Assembly: GCA_035276085.1 (NCBI GenBank)
Contig: DATELY010000073.1
Coordinates: 1-5,845 of the forward strand
Source: DATELY01 sp035276085
Lineage (GTDB): Bacteria > Pseudomonadota > Gammaproteobacteria > Steroidobacterales > Steroidobacteraceae
DNA length: 5,845 nt
Direction: 5' to 3'
Shown here one piece after another: positions 1 through 5,463 of the stretch (position 1 is the stretch's first letter; each line of letters opens with the position of its first letter). The notes under the pieces were generated by a model that worked only from the letters and a program-made list of their open reading frames with translations, had not been told where the DNA came from and did not search any database. Both the position numbers and the translations under genes were made by a program.

Positions 1-128
1 GTTGCGACGACGGGGCGACGCGGGTCGTCCGGCGGCTCGCGCGTACAACTCGCGAGCAACACCGCGCTCAACGGTACGAGCGCAAACCAGCGGAATTTCG
101 GGGACTTGGCTTGGGTGGTGAGCGGCAT
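1..128 (-). CDS. Lipoprotein N-terminus (partial), probable RND efflux periplasmic adaptor
   Basis: The reading frame starts at the ATG complementary to 126-128 and runs off the left edge after 42 full codons. Residues 1-14 are polar and basic (K8, K11, R13), residues 15-26 are hydrophobic, and LLASC at 24-28 is a lipobox with the acylated cysteine at C28. This is a signal peptidase II signal. The mature start is rich in Pro and Arg/Asp and ends RRPVV at residues 37-41. A cysteine, a proline-rich linker and an RPV-type strand are typical of HlyD/AcrA-family membrane-fusion proteins that couple an RND pump to an outer-membrane channel, so that role is inferred; other lipoproteins are possible. 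A GGAG lies 11 nt before the ATG, slightly far for a ribosome site. The lipoprotein call is fairly firm and the adaptor call is tentative, since no adaptor core domain is visible. Confidence 0.6.
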   Translation of the reverse strand, partial: MPLTTQAKSPKFRWFALVPLSAVLLASCTREPPDDPRRPVVA

Positions 129-158
129 CGAGAGCCGGGCTCCGCTTGAGGGGGCGGA

Positions 159-187
159 ATTCTCACCTAGTCGAGAACGATTCGCAA
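159..187 (-). promoter_or_regulatory. Possible sigma-70 promoter for the lipoprotein gene
   Basis: On the minus strand TTGCGA (182-187) and GAGAAT (159-164) are separated by 17 nt. Each matches the sigma-70 consensus at 4 of 6 positions. The -10 lies about 30 nt before the lipoprotein ATG, a suitable distance. The match is weak and could be chance. Confidence 0.25.
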
Positions 188-210
188 TTAGAGAGGAGTG
201 CGGCGCTTGC

Positions 211-405
211 TCATTGCCACAACTCGTCACTGGAGTCCTGCGAGCACACGGCCTCGCGTTTTTCCATGATCGAGCGCAGGCGCCGCTCCTCGATCTGCAG
301 ACGCTCGGCCGCATCCTTCAGCGGCAGCCCTTCGCAGACGATGAGGCTGACCGCCGTCCAGTAGAGCGCGGCTTCAGAGGGATCGGCTTGCAATATTCGG
401 TGCAT
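211..405 (-). CDS. 64-aa uncharacterised protein, HTH-like
   Basis: I do not recognise this family. The ATG complementary to 403-405 is preceded on the minus strand by TAGGA with 9 nt spacing, a good ribosome site, so I prefer it to the GTG or ATG-less extension reaching 564, which would run through the sodB stem-loop. The 64-residue product has no signal peptide or membrane helix. Residues 10-25 (SEAALYWTAVSLIVCE) and 28-45 (LKDAAERLQ to RLRSIM) look like two or three amphipathic helices. The segment EGLPLKDAAERLQIEERRLRSI resembles the helix-turn-helix of sigma region 4 or other small regulators, with an ANTAR-like alternative. The last 15 residues are polar and probably disordered. It lies 155 nt after sodB on the same strand and 82 nt before the lipoprotein gene. 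Coding status is likely; function is unknown. Confidence 0.55.
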   Translation of the reverse strand: MHRILQADPSEAALYWTAVSLIVCEGLPLKDAAERLQIEERRLRSIMEKREAVCSQDSSDELWQ

Positions 406-520
406 AACGGCGCGTCCTAGCAATGCGCATGGTGCGCGGTGACTGACGCGAGTTGAACCATGGAGATGTAAGCAGTTACCCGGGGACGCATCGCGGGGAT
501 CGCAGTGTTCATAGCGCCCT

Positions 521-554
521 GCGCGGCCCTGGGCATCGATTGCCCGGGCCGCGC
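521..554 (-). terminator. Strong GC-rich stem-loop just after sodB
   Basis: The arms GCGCGGCCCTGGGCA (521-535) and TGCCCGGGCCGCGC (541-554) are complementary over 14 pairs with one bulged base, closing a 5-nt loop. The structure begins 6 nt after the sodB stop codon. On the minus strand no T-run follows, so it is either a GC-rich terminator lacking a U-tract or a structure protecting the dps-sodB mRNA 3' end. It is palindromic enough to act in either direction, but only minus-strand genes are nearby. Confidence 0.6.
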
Positions 555-560
555 GGTAAC

Positions 561-1181
561 TCAAGCGGCGAGCTGCCCTGCTTCGACCAGACGCTTACTG
601 ACCAGCTGCCAGTTGAGATGCGTCTCGATCACCGCTTTGACGAAGCGAGCGCGTTCGTTTTGATAATCGAGGTAGTACGCGTGCTCCCACACATCGATCG
701 TGCACAAGGCCTGGATGCCCCGAACGATCGGCGTGTCGGCATCCTCGGTCGAGATCACGTCCAGGCGGCCGTCTTTCACGACGAGCCACGCCCAGCCCGT
801 ACCGAACTGATCCATCGCGACCTGCACGAAGCGATCGCGGAAGTTCTCGTAGGACTGGAACGTGTCGTTCAAGCGCCTGGCAATCTGCTCGGGCGGATGG
901 CTCCCGCCCGTCGGTGCAACGGACTCCCAGAAGAAATTGTGATTCCACACCTGGCCCGCGTTGTTGAAGATCTTGCGCTGCTTCGGATCCGTGCTCTTCG
1001 CCGTCGCGCGAATGATGCTTTCCAGATCCTGGTTCGCGTACTGCGTGCCGGCAATCAACTCGTTGAGCGTCTTCACGTAGCCCGCATGATGCTTGTCGTG
1101 ATGAAACTCCAGCGTACGTGCCGACATGACGGGCTCGAGCGCGTCCTTCGGATACGGCAATGGCATGAGCTCGAATGGCAT
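561..1181 (-). CDS. sodB: Superoxide dismutase, Fe type
   Basis: This enzyme disproportionates superoxide to hydrogen peroxide and oxygen, normally in the cytoplasm as a dimer. The 206-aa product begins MPFELMPLPY, matching the usual SodB start, and has the complete Fe/Mn-SOD fold. Metal ligands are H27, H81 (in QVWNH), D163 and H167 (in DVWEHAYY), and Y35 is the active-site tyrosine. Q77 in NNAGQVWNH together with A148, where Mn enzymes carry glutamine, marks the iron type. Residues about 62-70 (KSTDPKQRK) form an insertion relative to the 193-aa E. coli enzyme. I chose the ATG at 1179-1181 because GAGGT sits just before it. The in-frame GTG at 1185-1187 lies within that ribosome site and has no such sequence of its own. 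It lies 29 nt after dps, so the two are probably cotranscribed. Metal use cannot be proven from sequence (cambialistic enzymes exist), but the family is certain. Confidence 0.97.
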   Translation of the reverse strand: MPFELMPLPYPKDALEPVMSARTLEFHHDKHHAGYVKTLNELIAGTQYANQDLESIIRATAKSTDPKQRKIFNNAGQVWNHNFFWESVAPTGGSHPPEQIARRLNDTFQSYENFRDRFVQVAMDQFGTGWAWLVVKDGRLDVISTEDADTPIVRGIQALCTIDVWEHAYYLDYQNERARFVKAVIETHLNWQLVSKRLVEAGQLAA

Positions 1182-1210
1182 AGACACCTCGAAATTCGGT
1201 TAGCCGCGGA

Positions 1211-1750
1211 TCAGGAACTGAGGCCCTGATTCGGCGGCGTGTCTTGCGCGATGGTTGCGCGGAACATCCACGCGGCTTTGTCGTGCGCATAGATGCGTTC
1301 GGTGAGCAGATCGGCGGTCACTACATCGCCGCTGTCGGTGGCGAGCTCGACGGTTTCACGGAACGTGCGTGCGATCGTCTCGTGATCCTTGATGAGCTGC
1401 GCAATCATTTCGCGCGCGGGCGGATTGCCATCTGCTTCGCTCACCGCGCTCAGGCGCACGAAATCCTTGAAGCTGTTCGGCGCCGGATAACCCAGTGCGC
1501 GGATGCGCTCGGCCAGCTTGTCTGCAGCGTCCGCGAGGTCCTGGTACTGCTCTTCGGTGAGCTTGTGCAAGCCATAGAACAGCGGCCCGACGACGTTCCA
1601 GTGAAAGCCCTGCGTCTTCACGTACAGGACGTAGGTTTCGCCCAGCGCCCGTGCCAGCCCCTGCGCCAGCTGGCGCGAATCCTCCGTGGCGATGCCGGTT
1701 TGCGGCACATCGGTGCGGACTTGCGATTGCAACGGATCTGAGCTGGCCAT
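1211..1750 (-). CDS. dps: Dps-family mini-ferritin (DNA protection during starvation)
   Basis: Dps forms a 12-subunit cage that oxidises ferrous iron with hydrogen peroxide and stores the mineral, limiting Fenton damage. Some members also coat DNA. The 179-aa product carries the intersubunit ferroxidase site at the E. coli spacing: H50 in HWNV, H62, E66 (Asp in E. coli), and D77 and E81 in DKLAERIRALG. Residues 155-165 (AHDKAAWMFRA) match the conserved last helix. The N-terminal tail has few lysines or arginines, so tail-mediated DNA binding is not assured. I chose the ATG at 1748-1750 because GGGAG lies 8 nt upstream; the GTG at 1763-1765 would place that site inside the gene. The gene diverges from the EamA carrier at 1859 and is followed closely by sodB, so the peroxide producer and consumer are linked. 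Confidence 0.96.
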   Translation of the reverse strand: MASSDPLQSQVRTDVPQTGIATEDSRQLAQGLARALGETYVLYVKTQGFHWNVVGPLFYGLHKLTEEQYQDLADAADKLAERIRALGYPAPNSFKDFVRLSAVSEADGNPPAREMIAQLIKDHETIARTFRETVELATDSGDVVTADLLTERIYAHDKAAWMFRATIAQDTPPNQGLSS

Positions 1751-1794
1751 GCAGAAATCTCCCACAAAGGGTTGGAACGCGGTGGTAAGCGGCG

Positions 1795-1820
1795 AACGTC
1801 CTGCGTGCGGGGGAAGTTCC
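1795..1820 (-). promoter_or_regulatory. Candidate ECF-sigma promoter of dps-sodB (GGAAC-N17-CGTT)
   Basis: On the minus strand GGAAC (1816-1820) and CGTT (1795-1798) are separated by exactly 17 nt, with CGTT 44 nt before the dps ATG. This is the consensus form of ECF-sigma promoters, notably the alphaproteobacterial EcfG general stress response (GGAAC-N16/17-CGTT), whose regulon often includes dps. I see no good sigma-70 promoter for dps in the same gap. The host's sigma factor is not in the window and host class is unsure, so the assignment is tentative. Confidence 0.5.
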
Positions 1821-1858
1821 TGCCCGCACAGGGTGCTGTCGCGCTACGCTCGCGCCGC

Positions 1859-2785
1859 ATGAGCTCTGCATCCGATATCCGACGTGAACCTCGCGCGCTT
1901 GCGCTGTCCGCAAACGTGCGCGGCATCGTGTCCATGCTCTGCGCCGTTGGTTGCTTTTCGTTGATGGATGCTTCGATGAAACAGCTCGTCGGCGCTTATC
2001 CGCCGATGCAGGTGGCGTTCATTCGCGGTGCCGCGTCCCTGCCCTGCGTGCTCGCGGTCACGTGGATGCTCGGCAAATGGACCGAGCTCAAGCCGGTGCG
2101 TGTCGGGCTGCACATCGCGCGCGGCGTGCTGTTCGTCTTCATGCTGTGGGCGTTCGTCTACGCCGTGCGAATACTTTCGCTTGCGGATGCGTATGCGATC
2201 TTCTTGTGCGCACCCCTCCTCATCACAGCGTTGTCATGGCCCATGCTGGGCGAGAGAGTCAGCGCTTCACGCTGGGTCGCCATCGCGATCGGTTTGATGG
2301 GTATTCTGCTCATACTTCGACCGAGCGGCGAGAACCTGATCACGTTGGGTGGCCTTGCGGCGTTTGGCGCTGCGGTCGGCTACGCGGTTGGCGCGATGTG
2401 TATTCGAGTCCTGTCGCGCACGGACAGTGCCTCCGCCACCGTGTTCTGGTCGCTTGCCGTCATGACTGTCATCGCTGCGTTCCTGGCATGGCCGCAGTGG
2501 GAACCGCTGAGGCCCGAGCACTGGCCGTGGATTCTCGCGATCGCTATCGCGGGCACGTTGGGTCAGCAACTCATCACCGACGCGTTTCGACGCGCCTCGC
2601 CTTCAGTAGTCGCGCCGTTCGAATACACGTCGCTGTTGTGGGGAGTGGCGCTCGATTGGGTGCTGTGGTCAGTGCTGCCGGACAGCCGCATGTACGTTGG
2701 CGCGAGCATCGTCACGCTGAGCGGCTTGTACCTGATCTGGCGCGAGCGCCGAAGACAGGTTGTGGTTGCCGTGCGCGAGGCGTAG
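1859..2785 (+). CDS. EamA/DMT-family transporter (RhaT-like, ten helices)
   Basis: This is an inner-membrane carrier of the drug/metabolite transporter superfamily; members export or import amino acids, nucleotides and other metabolites. The 308-aa product has two EamA repeats at about residues 22-155 and 163-296, with roughly five helices each. The first repeat ends with the hallmark APLLITALSWPMLGERVS (residues 118-135), a proline within the helix followed by LGE. In the second, the equivalent segment around ASPSVVAPFEYTSLLWG (246-262) lacks the LGE. The LMDASMKQL stretch (35-43) resembles S-adenosylmethionine-type DMT carriers, but I would not name a substrate. The ATG at 1859 is preferred for its usual-length N-tail, although it has no clear ribosome site; the frame stays open upstream to a TTG at 1772, overlapping the dps promoter. 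It diverges from dps with 108 bp between start codons. The family is firm; substrate and start are not. Confidence 0.88.
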   Translation: MSSASDIRREPRALALSANVRGIVSMLCAVGCFSLMDASMKQLVGAYPPMQVAFIRGAASLPCVLAVTWMLGKWTELKPVRVGLHIARGVLFVFMLWAFVYAVRILSLADAYAIFLCAPLLITALSWPMLGERVSASRWVAIAIGLMGILLILRPSGENLITLGGLAAFGAAVGYAVGAMCIRVLSRTDSASATVFWSLAVMTVIAAFLAWPQWEPLRPEHWPWILAIAIAGTLGQQLITDAFRRASPSVVAPFEYTSLLWGVALDWVLWSVLPDSRMYVGASIVTLSGLYLIWRERRRQVVVAVREA

Positions 2786-2942
2786 TGGCGGGTGGCGGGT
2801 AACAGCTGATTTGAGATTCGGGTATTCCGCTTGCTGGCTTGCTGGTCGGCTGGCTAGAAGCCTGACAGAACCTTCTGGCCAGCTCGCCAGCCGTCCTGCG
2901 ATGGTCCATGTGCAGTTGCTAACGCCAGTCAGGCGCTTCGCC
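2786..2942. repeat. Convergent intergenic spacer with tandem 8-mers and inverted repeats
   Basis: This 157-bp gap lies between the 3' ends of the two EamA genes and contains no credible gene. GCTTGCTG occurs twice in tandem (2829-2836, 2837-2844), followed by a degenerate third copy (2845-2852). GCTGGCTAGAAG (2849-2860) pairs with CTTCTGGCCAGC (2872-2883) with one G-T pair across an 11-nt loop. CGGCTGGC (2847-2854) can instead pair perfectly with GCCAGCCG (2886-2893). The gap may act as a bidirectional terminator, but it has no T-run. Confidence 0.6.
2849..2883. terminator. Stem-loop between convergent EamA genes
   Basis: A 12-bp stem with one wobble and an 11-nt loop is positioned 63 bp after one stop codon and 59 bp after the other. 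It could terminate either transcript. Lack of a T-tract on both sides lowers confidence that it is a classic intrinsic terminator. Confidence 0.4.
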
Positions 2943-3902
2943 TCACGGCGTTTCCGCGCACGCGGTAGAAGACTCGGAGCGACGCGGACGCTTTGGCTTC
3001 GAGCGCTGTGGATACATCACCAACGCGACACCGATCAGTACCAGGCTTGCCGCGATCACTGCGACGAACGTGATTCGCTCGTGCAACACGACTGCTCCCA
3101 GAATCATGGCGACGATCGGATTCACGAGTGCGTAGGTCGTGACCTTTTGCGGCGGCACACGCGTCAGCAGCCAGAGATACGCGCTCAACGCGATGATGCT
3201 GCCGAAGACGATCAGGTAGCCCAGCGCGACGGACGATGCGAGCGAGATCTGCGTGACATCGAGCTGCAGCCATTCGCCATCGAGCGTCGCCATTGCCAAC
3301 TGAAACACGCCGCCGCCGAACATCTGCACGCAAGTGAAGCTCAGTACGGTCGCACTGTTGGCGAGGCGCTGCTGCTGCAGCGTGCCGAAGCTCCAACCCA
3401 CGACGGCCGCGAACATCGCAGCGAGGTGTAAGGGCTGCGCGCCAGTCGTGAGATCGTGCGTATGTGTCACGATCGTTACGACGCCGGCAAGGCCGACCGC
3501 AATGCCGAGCAGCGCACGCGCGTTCGGCACCTTGCGGCTGAACCAGGCCCAATCGAACAGACTCACCACGACGGGCATTGACGCCACGATCAATGCGGCG
3601 ACGCCGGTGGGCACGCCTTGCTGCGCCCAGATGACGAAGCCGTTACCGATGCCGGACAGGAACACACCGCACAGCATCGCGGCCGCAATCGGCACGCCGC
3701 GCAGCGGCTCGCGGCTGCGCCAACGCAACCATGCAAACAGCAGCAAAGCACCGACACCATAGCGGACACTGCCCGCAATGAACGGCGGGATCGTCTGGAT
3801 CACGAACGCAATGGCGAGATAGGTCGTGCCCCAGATGAGGTAGATGCTCGCGAAGCTGGCAAAGACGCCGGCACGAGCATCGGTGCCTGGATTCGTGTTC
3901 AT
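2943..3902 (-). CDS. EamA/DMT-family transporter, YedA-like
   Basis: This is an inner-membrane small-molecule carrier, probably an exporter, of the drug/metabolite transporter superfamily. The 319-aa product has ten predicted helices in two EamA repeats (about residues 12-146 and 158-297). Features shared with E. coli YedA include YLIWGTTYLAI (21-31), GNGFVIWAQQGVPTGVAALI near 86-105, FGSIIALSAYLWL (233-245) and YALVNPIVAMILGAVVLHE (257-275). Beyond residue 299 is a basic, polar cytoplasmic tail. The ATG at 3900-3902 has AAGG about 8 nt upstream. The gene diverges from a MocR-type regulator, with only 80 bp between start codons and direct repeats in that gap, so it is the probable target. This suggests an amino acid, amine or vitamin-B6-related substrate, but that is inference. 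Family membership is firm. Confidence 0.92.
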   Translation of the reverse strand: MNTNPGTDARAGVFASFASIYLIWGTTYLAIAFVIQTIPPFIAGSVRYGVGALLLFAWLRWRSREPLRGVPIAAAMLCGVFLSGIGNGFVIWAQQGVPTGVAALIVASMPVVVSLFDWAWFSRKVPNARALLGIAVGLAGVVTIVTHTHDLTTGAQPLHLAAMFAAVVGWSFGTLQQQRLANSATVLSFTCVQMFGGGVFQLAMATLDGEWLQLDVTQISLASSVALGYLIVFGSIIALSAYLWLLTRVPPQKVTTYALVNPIVAMILGAVVLHERITFVAVIAASLVLIGVALVMYPQRSKPKRPRRSESSTACAETP

Positions 3903-3928
3903 GCGCTGTACCTTACCGCGCGGCTGTT

Positions 3929-3980
3929 GGCCAATACAGATTCAGATACACTGCCGGTGGACCAGTACAGAGCAGTACAG
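3929..3980. promoter_or_regulatory. Candidate MocR operator: three 11-bp direct repeats
   Basis: Three direct repeats read on the plus strand as GGCCAATACAG (3929-3939), GACCAGTACAG (3960-3970) and GAGCAGTACAG (3970-3980). The second and third differ at one position, and the first differs from the second at two. Start offsets are 31 and 10 bp, close to three turns and one turn of DNA, so all face the same side. A half-site in the opposite sense, CTGTAC, lies at 3906-3911. The last repeat ends 2 nt before the regulator ATG, which suits autorepression. Confidence 0.6.
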
Positions 3981-3982
3981 CG

Positions 3983-5416
3983 ATGGCCGCCGCCGAACCC
4001 TTGCTTTACGAACGCGTCGCCCGGTTGATCGAGGCGCAGATCGCCAATGGCGCATTGCGCGCCAATGACCGCATTCCGTCGGTGCGTTCGATGAGTCGTA
4101 CTGCACGTGTGAGCGTGTCTACGGTCGTGCAGGCGTACGTGCATCTGGAGAGTGTGGGACTGATCGAGGCGCGACCGCAGTCCGGCTTCTATGTGCGACG
4201 GCCGAGCACCGGTGTGCTGTTGCAGCCGCGGCCGAAGATTTCACGTGCGACCCGCCCGCGATCCGTGGCCACGGAGGTGCTGGACATCGTGCGTGAGGCA
4301 ACGTCGCGTACCGACATCGTGCCGCTCAATTGCGCGTTTGCTTCGCCGACCTCGTATCCCACCAAGCGCCTCAACAATCTCGTACGCGAAGTGCTGCGCG
4401 ATCATCCGCTGCACGCAGGCGAGTTGCTGATGCCTCCCGGAGATGCCGAGCTGCGCCGGCAGATTGCCAAGCGCATGGCCATCGCAGGAGCGCCGACGGA
4501 TCCCGATCACGTCGTCATCACGAATGGCGCGATGGACGCCATCACGTTGAGTCTGGGTGTGCTGTGTCAGCCGGGCGATTCCGTGCTGCTCGAGTCGCCC
4601 ACTTACTTCGGCATGCTGCAGGCCGTCGAGCACTTGCGATTGAAAGTCGTCGAAGTACCGAATCGACCCGGCATCGGTATCGATGTGGATGCCGTGCGCG
4701 CGACCGTACGCACGAACAAGCTGGCCGCCGCCTTGCTGATGCCGAACTTCAACAATCCCGTCGGCAGCCTGACGCCCGATGAGGCGAAGCGCGACTTGGT
4801 GGAAACATTGGCCGGCGCGGGCGTGCCCATCATCGAAGACGATCTCTATGGCGATCTGCATTACGGCAGCGTGCGCCCAAGTTCGCTACGCGCGTTCGAC
4901 GACGCCGGTTGGGTGATCTCGTGCGGTTCGGTATCCAAGACGATTGCGCTCGGGTTCCGGTTGGGCTGGGCTGTATCGCCTCAGTTCCACGCCGACATCT
5001 CGCGCGCGAAGTTTTTCTCTTCTGGCGGCTGCGCCACGTTGCAGCAGCGTGTGCTCGCGCGCTACTACGCAAGCGGCGGCTACGATCGCTTCATCCGGGG
5101 CGTGCGCACACAGCAAGCGGTGAATGCCCAACGCTTCATGGATGCAATCGCGCGTTACTTCCCGCCCGGCACCCGAGTGGCACGCCCCGCAGGCGGTGTC
5201 GTGTTGTGGTTGGAGTTGCCCGAGCGGGTGGATGGCACAGAGCTGTTCAGCACCGCGCTCGCAAGCCGCATCGGCATCTCACCCGGCATGGTGTTCTCCG
5301 CGAAAGGCGACTACCGCAACTACATCCGGTTGAGTTGCGGCATGCCGTGGTCAGTCACGATCGAACACGCACTGGAGAAACTGGGCAAGCTCGTGCGGGA
5401 TCGGGAGAACGGGTGA
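3983..5416 (+). CDS. MocR/PdxR-type regulator: GntR HTH fused to PLP aminotransferase domain
   Basis: This is a 477-aa transcription factor that senses small amino compounds, or PLP itself, through a domain descended from class I aminotransferases. Residues 7-72 form the GntR winged helix, with RIPSVRSMSRTARVSVSTV (30-48) as helix-turn-helix and GLIEARPQSGFYV (59-71) as the wing. A linker of about 40 residues follows, then the fold-type I domain (about 113-475). PLP-site residues are intact: the Schiff-base lysine K319 in SVSKT, N258 in NNPVG, D286 and Y289 in EDDLYG, R326 in FRLGW, and the carboxylate-binding R449 in YIRLSCG. Cofactor binding is therefore expected; catalysis is not implied. 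It diverges from the YedA-like carrier and probably controls that gene and itself. The start codon has no clear ribosome site, so translation may be leaderless or weak. The effector cannot be told from sequence. Confidence 0.95.
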   Translation: MAAAEPLLYERVARLIEAQIANGALRANDRIPSVRSMSRTARVSVSTVVQAYVHLESVGLIEARPQSGFYVRRPSTGVLLQPRPKISRATRPRSVATEVLDIVREATSRTDIVPLNCAFASPTSYPTKRLNNLVREVLRDHPLHAGELLMPPGDAELRRQIAKRMAIAGAPTDPDHVVITNGAMDAITLSLGVLCQPGDSVLLESPTYFGMLQAVEHLRLKVVEVPNRPGIGIDVDAVRATVRTNKLAAALLMPNFNNPVGSLTPDEAKRDLVETLAGAGVPIIEDDLYGDLHYGSVRPSSLRAFDDAGWVISCGSVSKTIALGFRLGWAVSPQFHADISRAKFFSSGGCATLQQRVLARYYASGGYDRFIRGVRTQQAVNAQRFMDAIARYFPPGTRVARPAGGVVLWLELPERVDGTELFSTALASRIGISPGMVFSAKGDYRNYIRLSCGMPWSVTIEHALEKLGKLVRDRENG

Positions 5417-5423
5417 CGGCATG

Positions 5424-5447
5424 CGGCCAGACGTAGTGCTCTGGCCG
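5424..5447. terminator. Stem-loop between convergent regulator and Cys-rich gene
   Basis: CGGCCAGA (5424-5431) and TCTGGCCG (5440-5447) form a perfect 8-bp stem with an 8-nt loop, 7 bp after the regulator stop and 16 bp after the stop of the opposing gene. The location in a 47-bp convergent gap suits a bidirectional terminator. No T-run follows on either strand. Confidence 0.5.
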
Positions 5448-5463
5448 TTAGCTGTCAGCCGTC

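Noticed and set aside
1..420. Plus-strand frame open from the left edge to 420
   Set aside because: It opposes the lipoprotein and 64-aa frames, which have start signals and protein-like features; the translation has no recognisable structure.
453..1229. Long plus-strand open frame (258 codons) opposite sodB
   Set aside because: It is antisense to an unmistakable SOD and its translation is Arg/His-rich with no domain, as expected from high-GC codon bias.
1774..1800. Plus-strand GGAAC-N18-CGTC as a second, divergent ECF promoter for the EamA gene
   Set aside because: Spacing is one base too long and the last base differs from CGTT; too weak to list.
1772..1858. N-terminal extension of the first EamA protein from TTG at 1772
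   Set aside because: It would add 29 Arg-rich residues, overlap the dps promoter and has no ribosome site; the ATG at 1859 gives the normal family length.
1951..2802. Overlapping plus-strand frame of 283 codons within the first EamA gene
   Set aside because: Shifted frame of a ten-helix carrier; the product is Arg/His-rich and lacks hydrophobic periodicity.
2829..2852. Tandem GCTTGCTG units as a CRISPR or attachment site
   Set aside because: Units are 8 bp with no spacers, and no integrase or cas gene is present.
2760..3431. Plus-strand frame of 223 codons crossing the convergent spacer into the second EamA gene
   Set aside because: Antisense to the YedA-like gene, and its start lies inside the preceding gene; no domain seen.
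4241..4861. Minus-strand frame of 206 codons opposite the MocR-type gene
   Set aside because: Antisense shadow; the plus-strand product has complete PLP motifs across this interval.
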